Assembly (NCBI RefSeq): GCF_900110995.1
Contig: NZ_FOJF01000003.1
Location: 310,001 to 374,000 of the forward strand
Origin: Chitinophaga sp. YR573
GTDB lineage: Bacteria > Bacteroidota > Bacteroidia > Chitinophagales > Chitinophagaceae
DNA: 64,000 nt
Direction: 5' to 3'
Positions 56,635-64,000 of this stretch are shown piece by piece. Made by a program: the position numbers and the translations under genes. The stretch's first letter is position 1; every line of letters starts with the position of its first letter. The notes under the pieces are model-generated. The model was given only the letters and a program-made list of their open reading frames with translations. It was not told where the DNA came from and did no database searches.

Positions 56635-57267
56635 TTATGCCTTGGGTTTTATTTTGATCACGCTACTGCGGATCACCTCATAAGTATAGAGCGGAACAGC
56701 CCAACCCATCCAGAAAAGAGGAACAGTAACTTCTTCAAAACTGCCCAATTGCTGCACAAATGGGATCTTATAGGCAAAACCTGAGATCAGGAAAGCGACT
56801 GTAACAATATAGCTTCTGATCATCCATTCTTTGTGAAGTTTGAATTGTTTCTTTACAGCGGTATAGAATGCAATAAAAGTTGTACTGATCCAAATACTAG
56901 CCCATATCTGCAATGTGAATGCATAAGCCCAATTCACTGCATATGCGGTTGTTGAGGCAAGTACAAGCGCACTGCTACTGCTTACGAGGATCGATAGCAG
57001 ATACAAATAGCCAATGGCACGGTGTAATTTCCGGCTATAATCACGTAGTTTAGGCCAGAACTGAACAATACCGGTAATTAATGCTCCTCCGCCAGCTGTA
57101 ATATGTGAGATCAGAAACCATCGCTGCGGGTAATATCTGCCCAATGCTTCCGACGTCATTTGTAGGTAAGGATCTGCTCCATGCATGAACAACCAGGTCA
57201 TGAAGAAAACCGATATCCATATCAGTAAAGGAAAGATATCCTTCCAGTTGAGTTTAACATTCTGCAT
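56635..57267 (-). CDS. DUF2306 membrane protein
   Basis: 210 residues with about six membrane helices. The family block HITAGGGALITGIVQFWPKLRDYSRKLHRAIGYLYLLSI is the DUF2306 mark, with conserved His residues in the membrane. Function unknown. It is divergent to an HxlR regulator with repeated operator-like half-sites between. Confidence 0.85.
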   Translation of the reverse strand: MQNVKLNWKDIFPLLIWISVFFMTWLFMHGADPYLQMTSEALGRYYPQRWFLISHITAGGGALITGIVQFWPKLRDYSRKLHRAIGYLYLLSILVSSSSALVLASTTAYAVNWAYAFTLQIWASIWISTTFIAFYTAVKKQFKLHKEWMIRSYIVTVAFLISGFAYKIPFVQQLGSFEEVTVPLFWMGWAVPLYTYEVIRSSVIKIKPKA

Positions 57268-57335
57268 TTCCTGTGTTTAATTAATTGTGATAAACAATAG
57301 CACAAATTTCCCCGGAAGATAGCAGGGAGACAATA

Positions 57336-57367
57336 ACCGAAGAAAGATTCGGTATGGGTTGACCGAA
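57336..57367. promoter_or_regulatory. Probable HxlR operator between DUF2306 and HxlR genes
   Basis: An inverted repeat accgaa-gaaaga-ttcggt (57336-57353) is followed by a third accgaa (57362-57367), 44 bases upstream of the HxlR start. Confidence 0.5.
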
Positions 57368-57411
57368 AGTGTTGGGAAGGATTGCGTAATTTTAGCCAAC
57401 AATAGTAAAAC

Positions 57412-57786
57412 ATGTACACGAGAAAAATAGAAGAAGATCCGGATTGCGGTCTCTACTTAGCGATGAGAGTATTGGGCGGTAAATGGAAATGCTGCATTCT
57501 GGATACTATCAACAGGGGTATTTCGCGGCCAAGTGATATTGCCAGGTATATTGCTGATGCATCCACACGTGTTATCGAGATGCAATTGGCAGAACTGCTC
57601 TTTTATGGTCTTGTTGATAAATATACGGAAGATGTTTATCCTAAAAGAACTGAATACAAACTCACCAGCCTGGGAGAAACCTTATTGCCTGTTCTTTCCA
57701 CAATAGATGAGTGGGGACTGGAACATGCGCAGGTGATCAGGGAGCGAATGAGCGAACTGGAAGAAGATGAACAGCGGCCCAGGTAG
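57412..57786 (+). CDS. HxlR family transcriptional regulator
   Basis: 124 residues. Winged helix: RVLGGKWKCCILDTIN, SDIARYIADASTRVIEMQLAELLFYGLVDK, RTEYKLTSLGETLLPVLSTIDEWG. Three cysteines sit near the N-terminus (DCGLY, KCCI), a set that could sense thiol stress. Likely controls the divergent DUF2306 gene. Confidence 0.92.
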   Translation: MYTRKIEEDPDCGLYLAMRVLGGKWKCCILDTINRGISRPSDIARYIADASTRVIEMQLAELLFYGLVDKYTEDVYPKRTEYKLTSLGETLLPVLSTIDEWGLEHAQVIRERMSELEEDEQRPR

Positions 57787-57898
57787 AGAAATAAAAAGGG
57801 ACAAGCCTAAAGATTTATCCCTCTTTGTGCCCCTGTCGGACAATTCTCCAACTGGTTTGAAGGCGCTTTATTTGTTGAAGATGCTTCTTAAAGAAGGG

Positions 57899-58237
57899 CT
57901 ATTTCCCCGAAATTTTCCGACGGTGATTTTGGCCCCATTTGATCATTTCATCAACCAGGGGCTTTAGGCTTTTACAGTAAGGAGACACAGTGTATTCAAC
58001 AGTTTTTGGCGCGTCATAGACCGTCCTTATTACCAGTTTGTTTTCCTCCAGATCTTTTAACTCCCTCGACAATACACGGGTGGTAATAGGCAGCACGCTG
58101 CGCTGTATATCCCGGAAGCGATAACAACCCTGGTTCATCGCGATCAATATCGGTAATTTCCATTTACCACTGATGACAAACAGTGTATCCTGAACGTATT
58201 TTATTTTCTGCTCGGTAGTCAGTTCTTTATCCTTCAT
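57899..58237 (-). CDS. HxlR family transcriptional regulator
   Basis: 112 residues: VISGKWKLPILIAMNQG, YRFRDIQRSVLPITTRVLSRELKDLEENKLVIR and VEYTVSPYCKSLKPLVDEMIKWG. It is divergent from an SDR gene 74 bases away and shares an inverted repeat with it, so it probably represses that SDR. Confidence 0.93.
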   Translation of the reverse strand: MKDKELTTEQKIKYVQDTLFVISGKWKLPILIAMNQGCYRFRDIQRSVLPITTRVLSRELKDLEENKLVIRTVYDAPKTVEYTVSPYCKSLKPLVDEMIKWGQNHRRKISGK

Positions 58238-58255
58238 ATTGGTATCCTATAGGTT

Positions 58256-58278
58256 ATTGATATCAAATGTATATCAAT
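58256..58278. promoter_or_regulatory. Probable HxlR operator between HxlR and SDR genes
   Basis: attgatat (58256-58263) and atatcaat (58271-58278) form an inverted repeat with a 7-base spacer, and the symmetry continues outward with one missing base (gtta / ttaac). Confidence 0.6.
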
Positions 58279-58311
58279 TAACAAATAACTTTGTAGAAAA
58301 CAGGATGATAT

Positions 58312-59178
58312 ATGAACGATAAAATTGTATTGATTACAGGAGCAACAGGTGGAATTGGTAAGGCAGTCGCCATTGCATTGGCGAAACAGGATTTTACAGT
58401 AGTGATACACGGACGCAACCGGCAAAAAACAGAGCAGGTTTGTGAAGAAATAAAAGCTACAACGGGTAATGACAAAGTAGACATGATTGTGGCCAATCTG
58501 TTTTCATTACAAGACGTGCGGAACATGGCCAATACCTTTAAGCAAAAGTATAAACGCCTGGATGTTCTTGTTAACAACGCCGGAGGAATTATGGGAAAAG
58601 ATAGGGAAACAACGCCGGGTGGAATTGAAAAGACAATGGCAATAAATCTATTGGCCCCCTTTCTTTTGACAGAGCTGTTGCTGGACATATTGAAAAACAG
58701 CAATGATGGCCGTATCATCAATGTTTCATCCAATTCGCACAAGTTGAATGCAAAACCAGACTTTGACGATTTATCATTGGAAAAAGGATATAACCCATTA
58801 AGGGCTTATGGAAATGCCAAACTGTTTTTGATATGGATTACCCAGCACCTCAGCCAGACATTAAAGCAGCAAGGGATCAAAAGCATAACTGCAAATACCG
58901 TTCATCCCGGAGCAGTGGCAACAAACTTTGGTGTTGAAAGTAATCTTGGAGCTGTGCTCAATTTTATTGCGAAACTGGCAAGGCCATTGTTCAAAACGCC
59001 GGAGCAGGGCGCAGATACAATAGTTTATTTAGCCACATCGGGCGAAGTAAACAATATCAGCGGAAAGTATTTTGTGAACAGAAAGCAGGCAAGCGTAACA
59101 GAGACGTATTATTCTGAAAAAACTGAAAAAGCCGTTTGGAATTATTGTATGGAAAATACAAAAGTGTTCAGAAGTTAG
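58312..59178 (+). CDS. Short-chain dehydrogenase/reductase
   Basis: 288 residues, classical SDR. Cofactor motif TGATGGIGKA near 9-18, NNAGG, catalytic Ser in NVSSNSH and the Y-G-N-A-K active site. The protein resembles retinol dehydrogenase-like SDRs (VHPGAVATNFG). Regulated by the divergent HxlR repressor by inference; together they are probably an inducible detoxification unit. Confidence 0.92.
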   Translation: MNDKIVLITGATGGIGKAVAIALAKQDFTVVIHGRNRQKTEQVCEEIKATTGNDKVDMIVANLFSLQDVRNMANTFKQKYKRLDVLVNNAGGIMGKDRETTPGGIEKTMAINLLAPFLLTELLLDILKNSNDGRIINVSSNSHKLNAKPDFDDLSLEKGYNPLRAYGNAKLFLIWITQHLSQTLKQQGIKSITANTVHPGAVATNFGVESNLGAVLNFIAKLARPLFKTPEQGADTIVYLATSGEVNNISGKYFVNRKQASVTETYYSEKTEKAVWNYCMENTKVFRS

Positions 59179-59214
59179 CATTATATATAATGATTGGGAT
59201 CATAATCCCCCTCT

Positions 59215-59853
59215 TCATTTTTTCTCAGTCCAGATATAGGCTCGCCTGCTTTGAAATTTCGCATCTTCATGCGGACGCCTCTCTATGGCTTCAATTATAT
59301 TAAAACCCGTTTCATGAAGTAACGCTATGATGTCATCTGTTTTAAAGAAGTATAAATCAATATCTACTTCTTTATCATGAGCTTTGTCATAATGAACTAT
59401 TTCATCTCCTTCGTGAAAGGAAAATAAAAAATCTCCTCCTGGTTTCAATACCCTGTTTATTTCTTCGAAACACTTCCGGATCTGGTCATTAGTAAAATGT
59501 ACTATTGAATAGAATGCAATTGCACTTCCAAGATACTCTGACGGATAGGCTATATTCAACAGGTCTCCGGTTTCAAATTTAATCTCAGGGGAAAGTTTCC
59601 GGGCAGCGCTAACCATCGCTGGCGACAGATCAATGCCGATGATGTCTTTCAGGCCATTGTCGTACAGAAATCTTGTTGTTTGTCCGGGGCCACAGCCAAA
59701 GTCTGCACATAGTCCTTTGTTGTTATTGACAGCTGCAAATTCCTTCAGTAACAATGTGTCAAGGTGTTTTTTTGAGAGTTCACCCCAACGCTCAGCAGCA
59801 TACTCGTCGGCTACCTGATTGTAACAGTGTAATACTTTTTCCTGTGAATTCAT
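59215..59853 (-). CDS. Class I SAM-dependent methyltransferase
   Basis: 212 residues. SAM-binding motif I CADFGCGPGQTTRFL, motif II GIDLSPAMV, and motif IV LNIAYPSEYLGSAIAFYSIVHF; the C-terminal half carries family-typical NRVLKPGGDFLFSFHEGDE. Substrate not evident. Convergent with the SDR gene. Confidence 0.9.
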   Translation of the reverse strand: MNSQEKVLHCYNQVADEYAAERWGELSKKHLDTLLLKEFAAVNNNKGLCADFGCGPGQTTRFLYDNGLKDIIGIDLSPAMVSAARKLSPEIKFETGDLLNIAYPSEYLGSAIAFYSIVHFTNDQIRKCFEEINRVLKPGGDFLFSFHEGDEIVHYDKAHDKEVDIDLYFFKTDDIIALLHETGFNIIEAIERRPHEDAKFQSRRAYIWTEKK

Positions 59854-60011
59854 TTTAATCTTGGTTATGAGGCAAAATGATCAAATGGTATTTCTTCGTC
59901 GATCCGGCAATGGTAAAAAAAGATACGACTATTTTCGGAAACCCCTTTTTGTAGTCTAACATATATTGGCGGGTTTTCGGAAATTTCCCTAGATTGTGTT
60001 TCATTTAACAG

Positions 60012-60605
60012 GTGTCAGCCAATCAAACATATAACGAAAAAGAACTATTGTCGAGAATAGCAGAAGGCGATGAGCAGGCATATGCCATCATTTTCGACCA
60101 ATATTACCCCTTACTTTACACATACGTCAATCGTATTATCCAATCCGCCCCGGAAACCGAAAGTCTTTTACAGGATATTTTTATGAAGATCTGGCAGGGA
60201 CGTGAGACTTTGCAATATGTAGAGCGATTCAGTCCTTATCTCTGGGTGATGACCCGTCACCATGCCCTTAATGCCATGCGCAACCTGGCACGCCGCAATG
60301 TATTGTTAGATGATTTTGCCAGGCAAGTCCCAACCGTCGAAACGGAGGAAACCAGGGAATGGCATCTTTCCCTCATAGACCAGGCGATTACACAGTTGCC
60401 GGAACATTGTCGCCAGGTATGGACCATGAACCGAATCGGCAAAATGAAGCAGGCGGAAATAGCAATAGAGTTAGGCATTGCACTACCGACGGTCAAAAAA
60501 TACATGCAGCAGGCGATCAGCCTGATTACACAATACGTAAAAGATCGTTCTTCACTGGGTCTGGCCTTGACCCTTCTACTTTCTCTCTTTTTTGAAAAAA
60601 AATAG
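60012..60605 (+). CDS. ECF RNA polymerase sigma factor (FecI-like, Bacteroidetes type)
   Basis: 197 residues from a GTG start at 60012. Region 2 (EGDEQAYAIIFDQYYPLLYTYVNRII, ESLLQDIFMKIWQ) and region 4 (EHCRQVWTMNRIGKMKQAEIAIELGIALPTVKKYM) are intact. It is followed by FecR and a SusC receptor that has an N-terminal STN domain, the standard cell-surface signalling module: ligand binding at the receptor frees the sigma factor from FecR. Confidence 0.95.
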   Translation: MSANQTYNEKELLSRIAEGDEQAYAIIFDQYYPLLYTYVNRIIQSAPETESLLQDIFMKIWQGRETLQYVERFSPYLWVMTRHHALNAMRNLARRNVLLDDFARQVPTVETEETREWHLSLIDQAITQLPEHCRQVWTMNRIGKMKQAEIAIELGIALPTVKKYMQQAISLITQYVKDRSSLGLALTLLLSLFFEKK

Positions 60606-60667
60606 GTTTCTCATATACTTTTTGAAAACTCAGGTGTCATTTATATATACAGGTTAATTTATTCTAC

Positions 60668-61798
60668 ATGAATGAACAGCTGACTGAATTATTTAAGCGT
60701 TATTTCGAAGGTACGGCCACTGAGACCGAGCGCCAGGAGTTAATGGAGTTGGTGATGGAATCGGACGATGTACTGCTGGAATCGGTCATGCGTCAGCGCT
60801 GGGAAGCACTGCAGGGAACCACGGTTCAGACGCCCAGTGGAGCCCATGTGTTGGCAGCTATTCTTGATAAACCGGTACGGATGAGGCCTGTAAGGCAACG
60901 TTGGTATTGGGCAGCAGCAGCGGTATTGCTTCTCGTGAGTATTGGCGGCTATTTTCAGTTAAAGAATCACACGGAAATTAGGGGCGTTGCAAAAATAGGA
61001 AAGGTAACACCGGGTTACGAGCGTGCTACCCTTACCCTGGACGATGGCTCCATGGTGCAACTGGATAGTACGGGTAATCGTACGCTGCAACAGGGCGGTT
61101 CTTTAATACGGCAGCAGGGTGGACAACTGGTATATACGGCTTCGGCGGCTAAGGATGCGATGACATATAATACATTGCGCACCCCCCGTGGCGGGCAATT
61201 TAAAGTCACCCTGCCGGATGGTACCACGGTTTGGTTAAACGCAGCCAGCTCTATTCGATACCCAACTACTTTCCCGGGGAAGGAGCGCCGGGTGGAAATG
61301 AGCGGGGAAGCCTATTTTGAAGTGGCGAAGAATGAGGGAAAGCCATTTAAAGTAAGTGCAAATGGCAAGGCTGAAGTAAAAGTACTGGGTACTCATTTTA
61401 ACGTAGACGCTTATCCAGAGGAAGGTATCATTAAAACCACTTTGCTGGAAGGCGCCGTATCGATGTCGACCCCAGCCAATCCACCTGTATTACTCAAACC
61501 AGGCCAGCAAGCGACGGCCGGACTAGCAGATATTAAGGTCGTAAACGATGCCAACATCGACCAGGTAATGGCCTGGAGGTACGGTCTATTTAACTTTGAC
61601 CGGTCTAACCTGCAATCGGTCATGAATGAGCTGAGCCGCTGGTACGATGTATCTGTACGTTATGAGGGACAAATTCCATCGCGGACATTCAGAGGAAAAA
61701 TCAAACGTGATCTCAGCCTGACACAGGTACTGGAAGTACTCCAGGATGTGAATATTAAATTTAGAATGGAGGGAAAAACAATAGTAGTATATAATTAA
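60668..61798 (+). CDS. FecR family anti-sigma factor
   Basis: 376 residues. N-terminal sigma-binding region (1-75), one membrane helix (about 79-97, YWAAAAVLLLVSIGG), a FecR domain (about 170-270; TLPDGTTVWLNAASSIRYP, GEAYFEVAKNEGKPFKV) and a C-terminal DUF4974 domain (about 305-376; FDRSNLQSVMNELSRWYDV). It links the ECF sigma factor upstream to the receptor downstream. It lies 62 bases after the sigma gene. Confidence 0.95.
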   Translation: MNEQLTELFKRYFEGTATETERQELMELVMESDDVLLESVMRQRWEALQGTTVQTPSGAHVLAAILDKPVRMRPVRQRWYWAAAAVLLLVSIGGYFQLKNHTEIRGVAKIGKVTPGYERATLTLDDGSMVQLDSTGNRTLQQGGSLIRQQGGQLVYTASAAKDAMTYNTLRTPRGGQFKVTLPDGTTVWLNAASSIRYPTTFPGKERRVEMSGEAYFEVAKNEGKPFKVSANGKAEVKVLGTHFNVDAYPEEGIIKTTLLEGAVSMSTPANPPVLLKPGQQATAGLADIKVVNDANIDQVMAWRYGLFNFDRSNLQSVMNELSRWYDVSVRYEGQIPSRTFRGKIKRDLSLTQVLEVLQDVNIKFRMEGKTIVVYN

Positions 61799-61830
61799 CA
61801 ATCAAAAACCAACTGTTTAAAAAAGCAAAA

Positions 61831-61857
61831 AGCCGGAATGCGTCAACATATCCGGCT
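61831..61857 (+). other. Hairpin between fecR and the SusC receptor gene
   Basis: agccgga pairs with tccggct across a 13-base loop, 32 bases after the fecR stop and 60 before the receptor start. It may reduce or regulate read-through into the receptor gene, which usually has its own sigma-dependent promoter. Confidence 0.4.
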
Positions 61858-61916
61858 ACAATTTGGCAATAGTCAAGTCTGGATAGATCCTGTTATTTAC
61901 CAAACCAACCAAAATT

Positions 61917-64000
61917 ATGCAAAAAAATGCGAAAAGCGTGCAGGCCCGCAGCTCTGGGCCTCGTTGTCTCTACCAAACATTGCGAGTTATGAGGATTACA
62001 TTCATTTTAATGCTTATTGCCTCTCTGTATGTTAGTGCAAACGTAGCAGCGCAGAGCAAAGTGTCTATGTCAGTTAAAGACGAAGACCTGTCAAAAGTAT
62101 TGGCGCTTGCAGAAAAACAAACCGGGTATGTTTTCTTCTTTGATGAAAAACTGCTGTCTATCGCCAAACCGGTGACAATTACAGCCAAAGACTTACCGTT
62201 ATTGAAGTTTCTTGACCTGCTCTTTAAGGAACAACCTTTAAAGTACACGCTTAGGAACACCTCCGTCACACTTTCAATGAAGGAACGCAATGATTTGGTT
62301 TTGCAGGAAAACAATATCGTCAATACCCTGATGGTAGTAAAGGGGATTATTGCCGATGCGGATGGTAAACCACTGCCTGGTGTATCAGTAAGACTGAAGC
62401 CATTAACAATTGGCACATTTACCAATGAAGATGGGGTATTTATATTATCGAATATACCACAGGGTACTTATATGCTGGAAATGTCCAGTATCGGGTACTC
62501 CACCATCAGTAGAAAACTGATCGTATCCGATAAGCCGGTAGAACTGGCCTTCACGCTCCAGCGGGAGGTGATAGAACAAAAAGAAGTAGTTATCTCTACT
62601 GGTTACTCGGTTAAAAAACCCGGAGAGCTAACCGGGGCTGTACAGAAAATATCGGGAGATGAAATCAGAAGGGGCATTACCTCTTCCGATCCTGCATCTT
62701 TACTGAAAGGAAGAGCAGCGGGTCTGTATATTTCCGAACAGAATGCCGCCGATCCAACCAGCAGTGGCGGACAAATATTTGTAAGAGGGCAGAGCAGTGT
62801 AGCAGGCGTTGGTGTAGATCAGATCAATGAGTTTGTAATACCTGCACTCAACTATGGGCCACTTATTGTTTTGGATGGAGTAATTATGCCCAATCAAAAC
62901 CTGAAAGAGCTGGTTACGCCGCAGGAAATTCAGGACATCATTATACTGAAAGATGCAGCAGCTACTGCAATCTATGGATCAAGAGCAGCAGCGGGCGTAT
63001 TAGTGGTCACCACTAAAAGAGGGAATAACGCAAAAACAAGAATAAGCGCCGATGTGAAATATGGTGTTAATCAGCCTAACCGGGGTCGTATAAAGTACCT
63101 GAACGGCCCTCAGCTTTTTGACTTACAAAAACGATTCTATACCGAAGATTATTCGCAGAACAACGCCAGCTTATCTTCCATGTTCCCCACATTGGATAAT
63201 TACCTGGCATATCGCCTGCCAACACAAGCGCAGGTAAATAATTCTTACGATTGGGCGAAATACGCTTTTATAACCAGTAATACCACAGAAGCAAACCTGT
63301 CTGCCAGCGGAGGAAATGACCGCACCAAATACTATATGGGTGGTTCGTACTACAATGAGCAAGCTACCGGTGTCCTTAATAGTTTGATCAGAAAAACCTT
63401 CCGGCTGAACCTCGAAAGTCGTTTAACAGACAGGGTTACAGCCACAGTATCTATTAATGGCATTATGAATGATGGTCGCCGGGACCAGGGTAATGCTATT
63501 GATAACATTCAAACCTTTGTTCCATGGGCAAACCCATATGGTGCGAATGGCGTTGTTACAAAGGCGCTTGAATTTAAAATGGGAGGTACACAGCAGATCA
63601 CTGACAATCCGCTATTCAGCAGGCAATATAATTTTTCAAAAAGGCAGTCACAATTGTTTTTTGGATCTTTTAAATTAGACTATAAAATTACTGATTGGCT
63701 GAGTATTTCCAGTACTAACTCAGGTAATCTTAATTATAGCAAAAATACCCAATATACAGATGTGAGAACTTATAACGGTGGTAGTTCCTTTTTTGCCCCA
63801 CAGGGATTTTTAGGTACTGCCAGCAGCAACCTCATGTCTTACCTCACTTCTAACCAGTTGACCTTTAACAGGAATATTGGCAAACATATGTTTCGTGCCC
63901 TGGCCGGTATGGAATTCGGACAAACCACTGTTGAGGACATACTTGTAAATGTAAATCATGTGCGTGCGGGTTACCCGGTTATTTCTCTGGGGAGGGAAAT
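61917..64000 (+). CDS. SusC/RagA TonB-dependent transducer with STN domain (3' end outside window)
   Basis: The frame is open from 61917 to the window end, 694 residues seen. The ATG at 61917 gives the Chitinophaga-type extended start (MQKNAKS, then RVMRITFILML and signal cleavage at NVAAQ); another ATG lies at 61989. STN domain at about 48-115 (SMSVKDEDLSKVLALAEKQ), carboxypeptidase-regulatory domain at about 140-215 (VVKGIIADADGKPLPGVSV), plug with KPGELTGAVQKISG, LIVLDGVIM and IILKDAAATAIYGSRAAAGVLVVTTK, then the barrel. The STN domain and ECF/FecR neighbours make this a signalling receptor. A SusD partner is expected beyond the window. Confidence 0.94.
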   Translation, partial: MQKNAKSVQARSSGPRCLYQTLRVMRITFILMLIASLYVSANVAAQSKVSMSVKDEDLSKVLALAEKQTGYVFFFDEKLLSIAKPVTITAKDLPLLKFLDLLFKEQPLKYTLRNTSVTLSMKERNDLVLQENNIVNTLMVVKGIIADADGKPLPGVSVRLKPLTIGTFTNEDGVFILSNIPQGTYMLEMSSIGYSTISRKLIVSDKPVELAFTLQREVIEQKEVVISTGYSVKKPGELTGAVQKISGDEIRRGITSSDPASLLKGRAAGLYISEQNAADPTSSGGQIFVRGQSSVAGVGVDQINEFVIPALNYGPLIVLDGVIMPNQNLKELVTPQEIQDIIILKDAAATAIYGSRAAAGVLVVTTKRGNNAKTRISADVKYGVNQPNRGRIKYLNGPQLFDLQKRFYTEDYSQNNASLSSMFPTLDNYLAYRLPTQAQVNNSYDWAKYAFITSNTTEANLSASGGNDRTKYYMGGSYYNEQATGVLNSLIRKTFRLNLESRLTDRVTATVSINGIMNDGRRDQGNAIDNIQTFVPWANPYGANGVVTKALEFKMGGTQQITDNPLFSRQYNFSKRQSQLFFGSFKLDYKITDWLSISSTNSGNLNYSKNTQYTDVRTYNGGSSFFAPQGFLGTASSNLMSYLTSNQLTFNRNIGKHMFRALAGMEFGQTTVEDILVNVNHVRAGYPVISLGRE

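Noticed and set aside
57767-57967. A 66-residue frame between the two HxlR genes
   Set aside because: It overlaps both HxlR genes and has no domain, signal or conserved composition.
61838-62035. A 65-residue frame before the last SusC receptor
   Set aside because: It overlaps the receptor's real start in another frame; the receptor frame is open from 61917 to the window end.

Overview
The window reads as a chromosomal segment of a Bacteroidota bacterium, most likely a chitinolytic soil type of the Chitinophagaceae (Chitinophaga-like). The evidence is three SusC-type receptors or SusC/SusD pairs, an ECF sigma/FecR pair, type IX secretion C-terminal tails on two carbohydrate-active enzymes, LytS/LytTR signalling, many AT-rich gene starts without Shine-Dalgarno sequences, and a few matches to the Bacteroidota -7 element TAnnTTTG. 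No tRNA, rRNA, CRISPR array, transposase or phage gene was seen, so it looks like ordinary chromosome with accessory islands.

Layout. 1-2002: the end of an RND efflux pump and its TolC partner. 2073-4916: outer-membrane protein, DUF2147 protein and a LytS/LytTR two-component pair. 4919-10216: a secreted beta-helix enzyme and a run of small stress or metabolic genes (YdeI-like, DinB, AraC, SnoaL). 10289-21250: a phosphonate locus made of an XRE-cupin regulator, a PhnX-like HAD hydrolase, a DUF5690 transporter, an FAD aminophosphonate oxidase, SusC, SusD, an alkaline-phosphatase-superfamily phosphodiesterase carrying sugar-binding-type domains, and a PhnZ-like HD oxygenase. 21420-28042: an FAD-linked oxidase with two envelope proteins, then a four-gene SPFH/zinc-ribbon operon. 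28104-33000: PL6 lyase and M1 peptidase. 33277-36391: MauE, unknown protein, DUF6520 peptide, a lanthipeptide-like precursor and a GT8 glycosyltransferase. 36688-40892: vWA, VOC, thioredoxin, Crp/Fnr regulator, TM1410/GH114-like hydrolase. 40993-42292: a Cys-ended peptide whose gene overlaps a SagB-type dehydrogenase. 42729-47275: catalase-peroxidase and a GH5 glucanase. 47385-59853: TPR, TonB-like, HEAT, three HxlR regulators each with a divergent neighbour, a second lanthipeptide-like precursor, AKR, AraC, cupin, a CBM9-like/beta-lactamase fusion, SDR and methyltransferase. 60012-64000: ECF sigma, FecR and a SusC receptor cut by the window end.

The most interesting unit is 10289-21250. It combines three enzyme families linked to C-P bond metabolism (PhnX-like, the RNFGMIWP FAD oxidase, PhnZ-like) with a SusCD pair and a probably extracytoplasmic phosphodiesterase. 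I infer a polysaccharide-utilisation-locus-style system that captures phosphonate-bearing glycans or lipids, frees the aminophosphonate at the cell surface and takes it apart in the cytoplasm. A perfect 15-bp inverted repeat directly before the first catabolic gene is a likely operator.

The second theme is ribosomal peptides. Three small genes look like modified-peptide precursors: two share the leader pattern KKLxLxKxxIxxLS and lie far from any visible modification enzyme, and the third is translationally coupled to a SagB-type dehydrogenase with no cyclodehydratase in the window.
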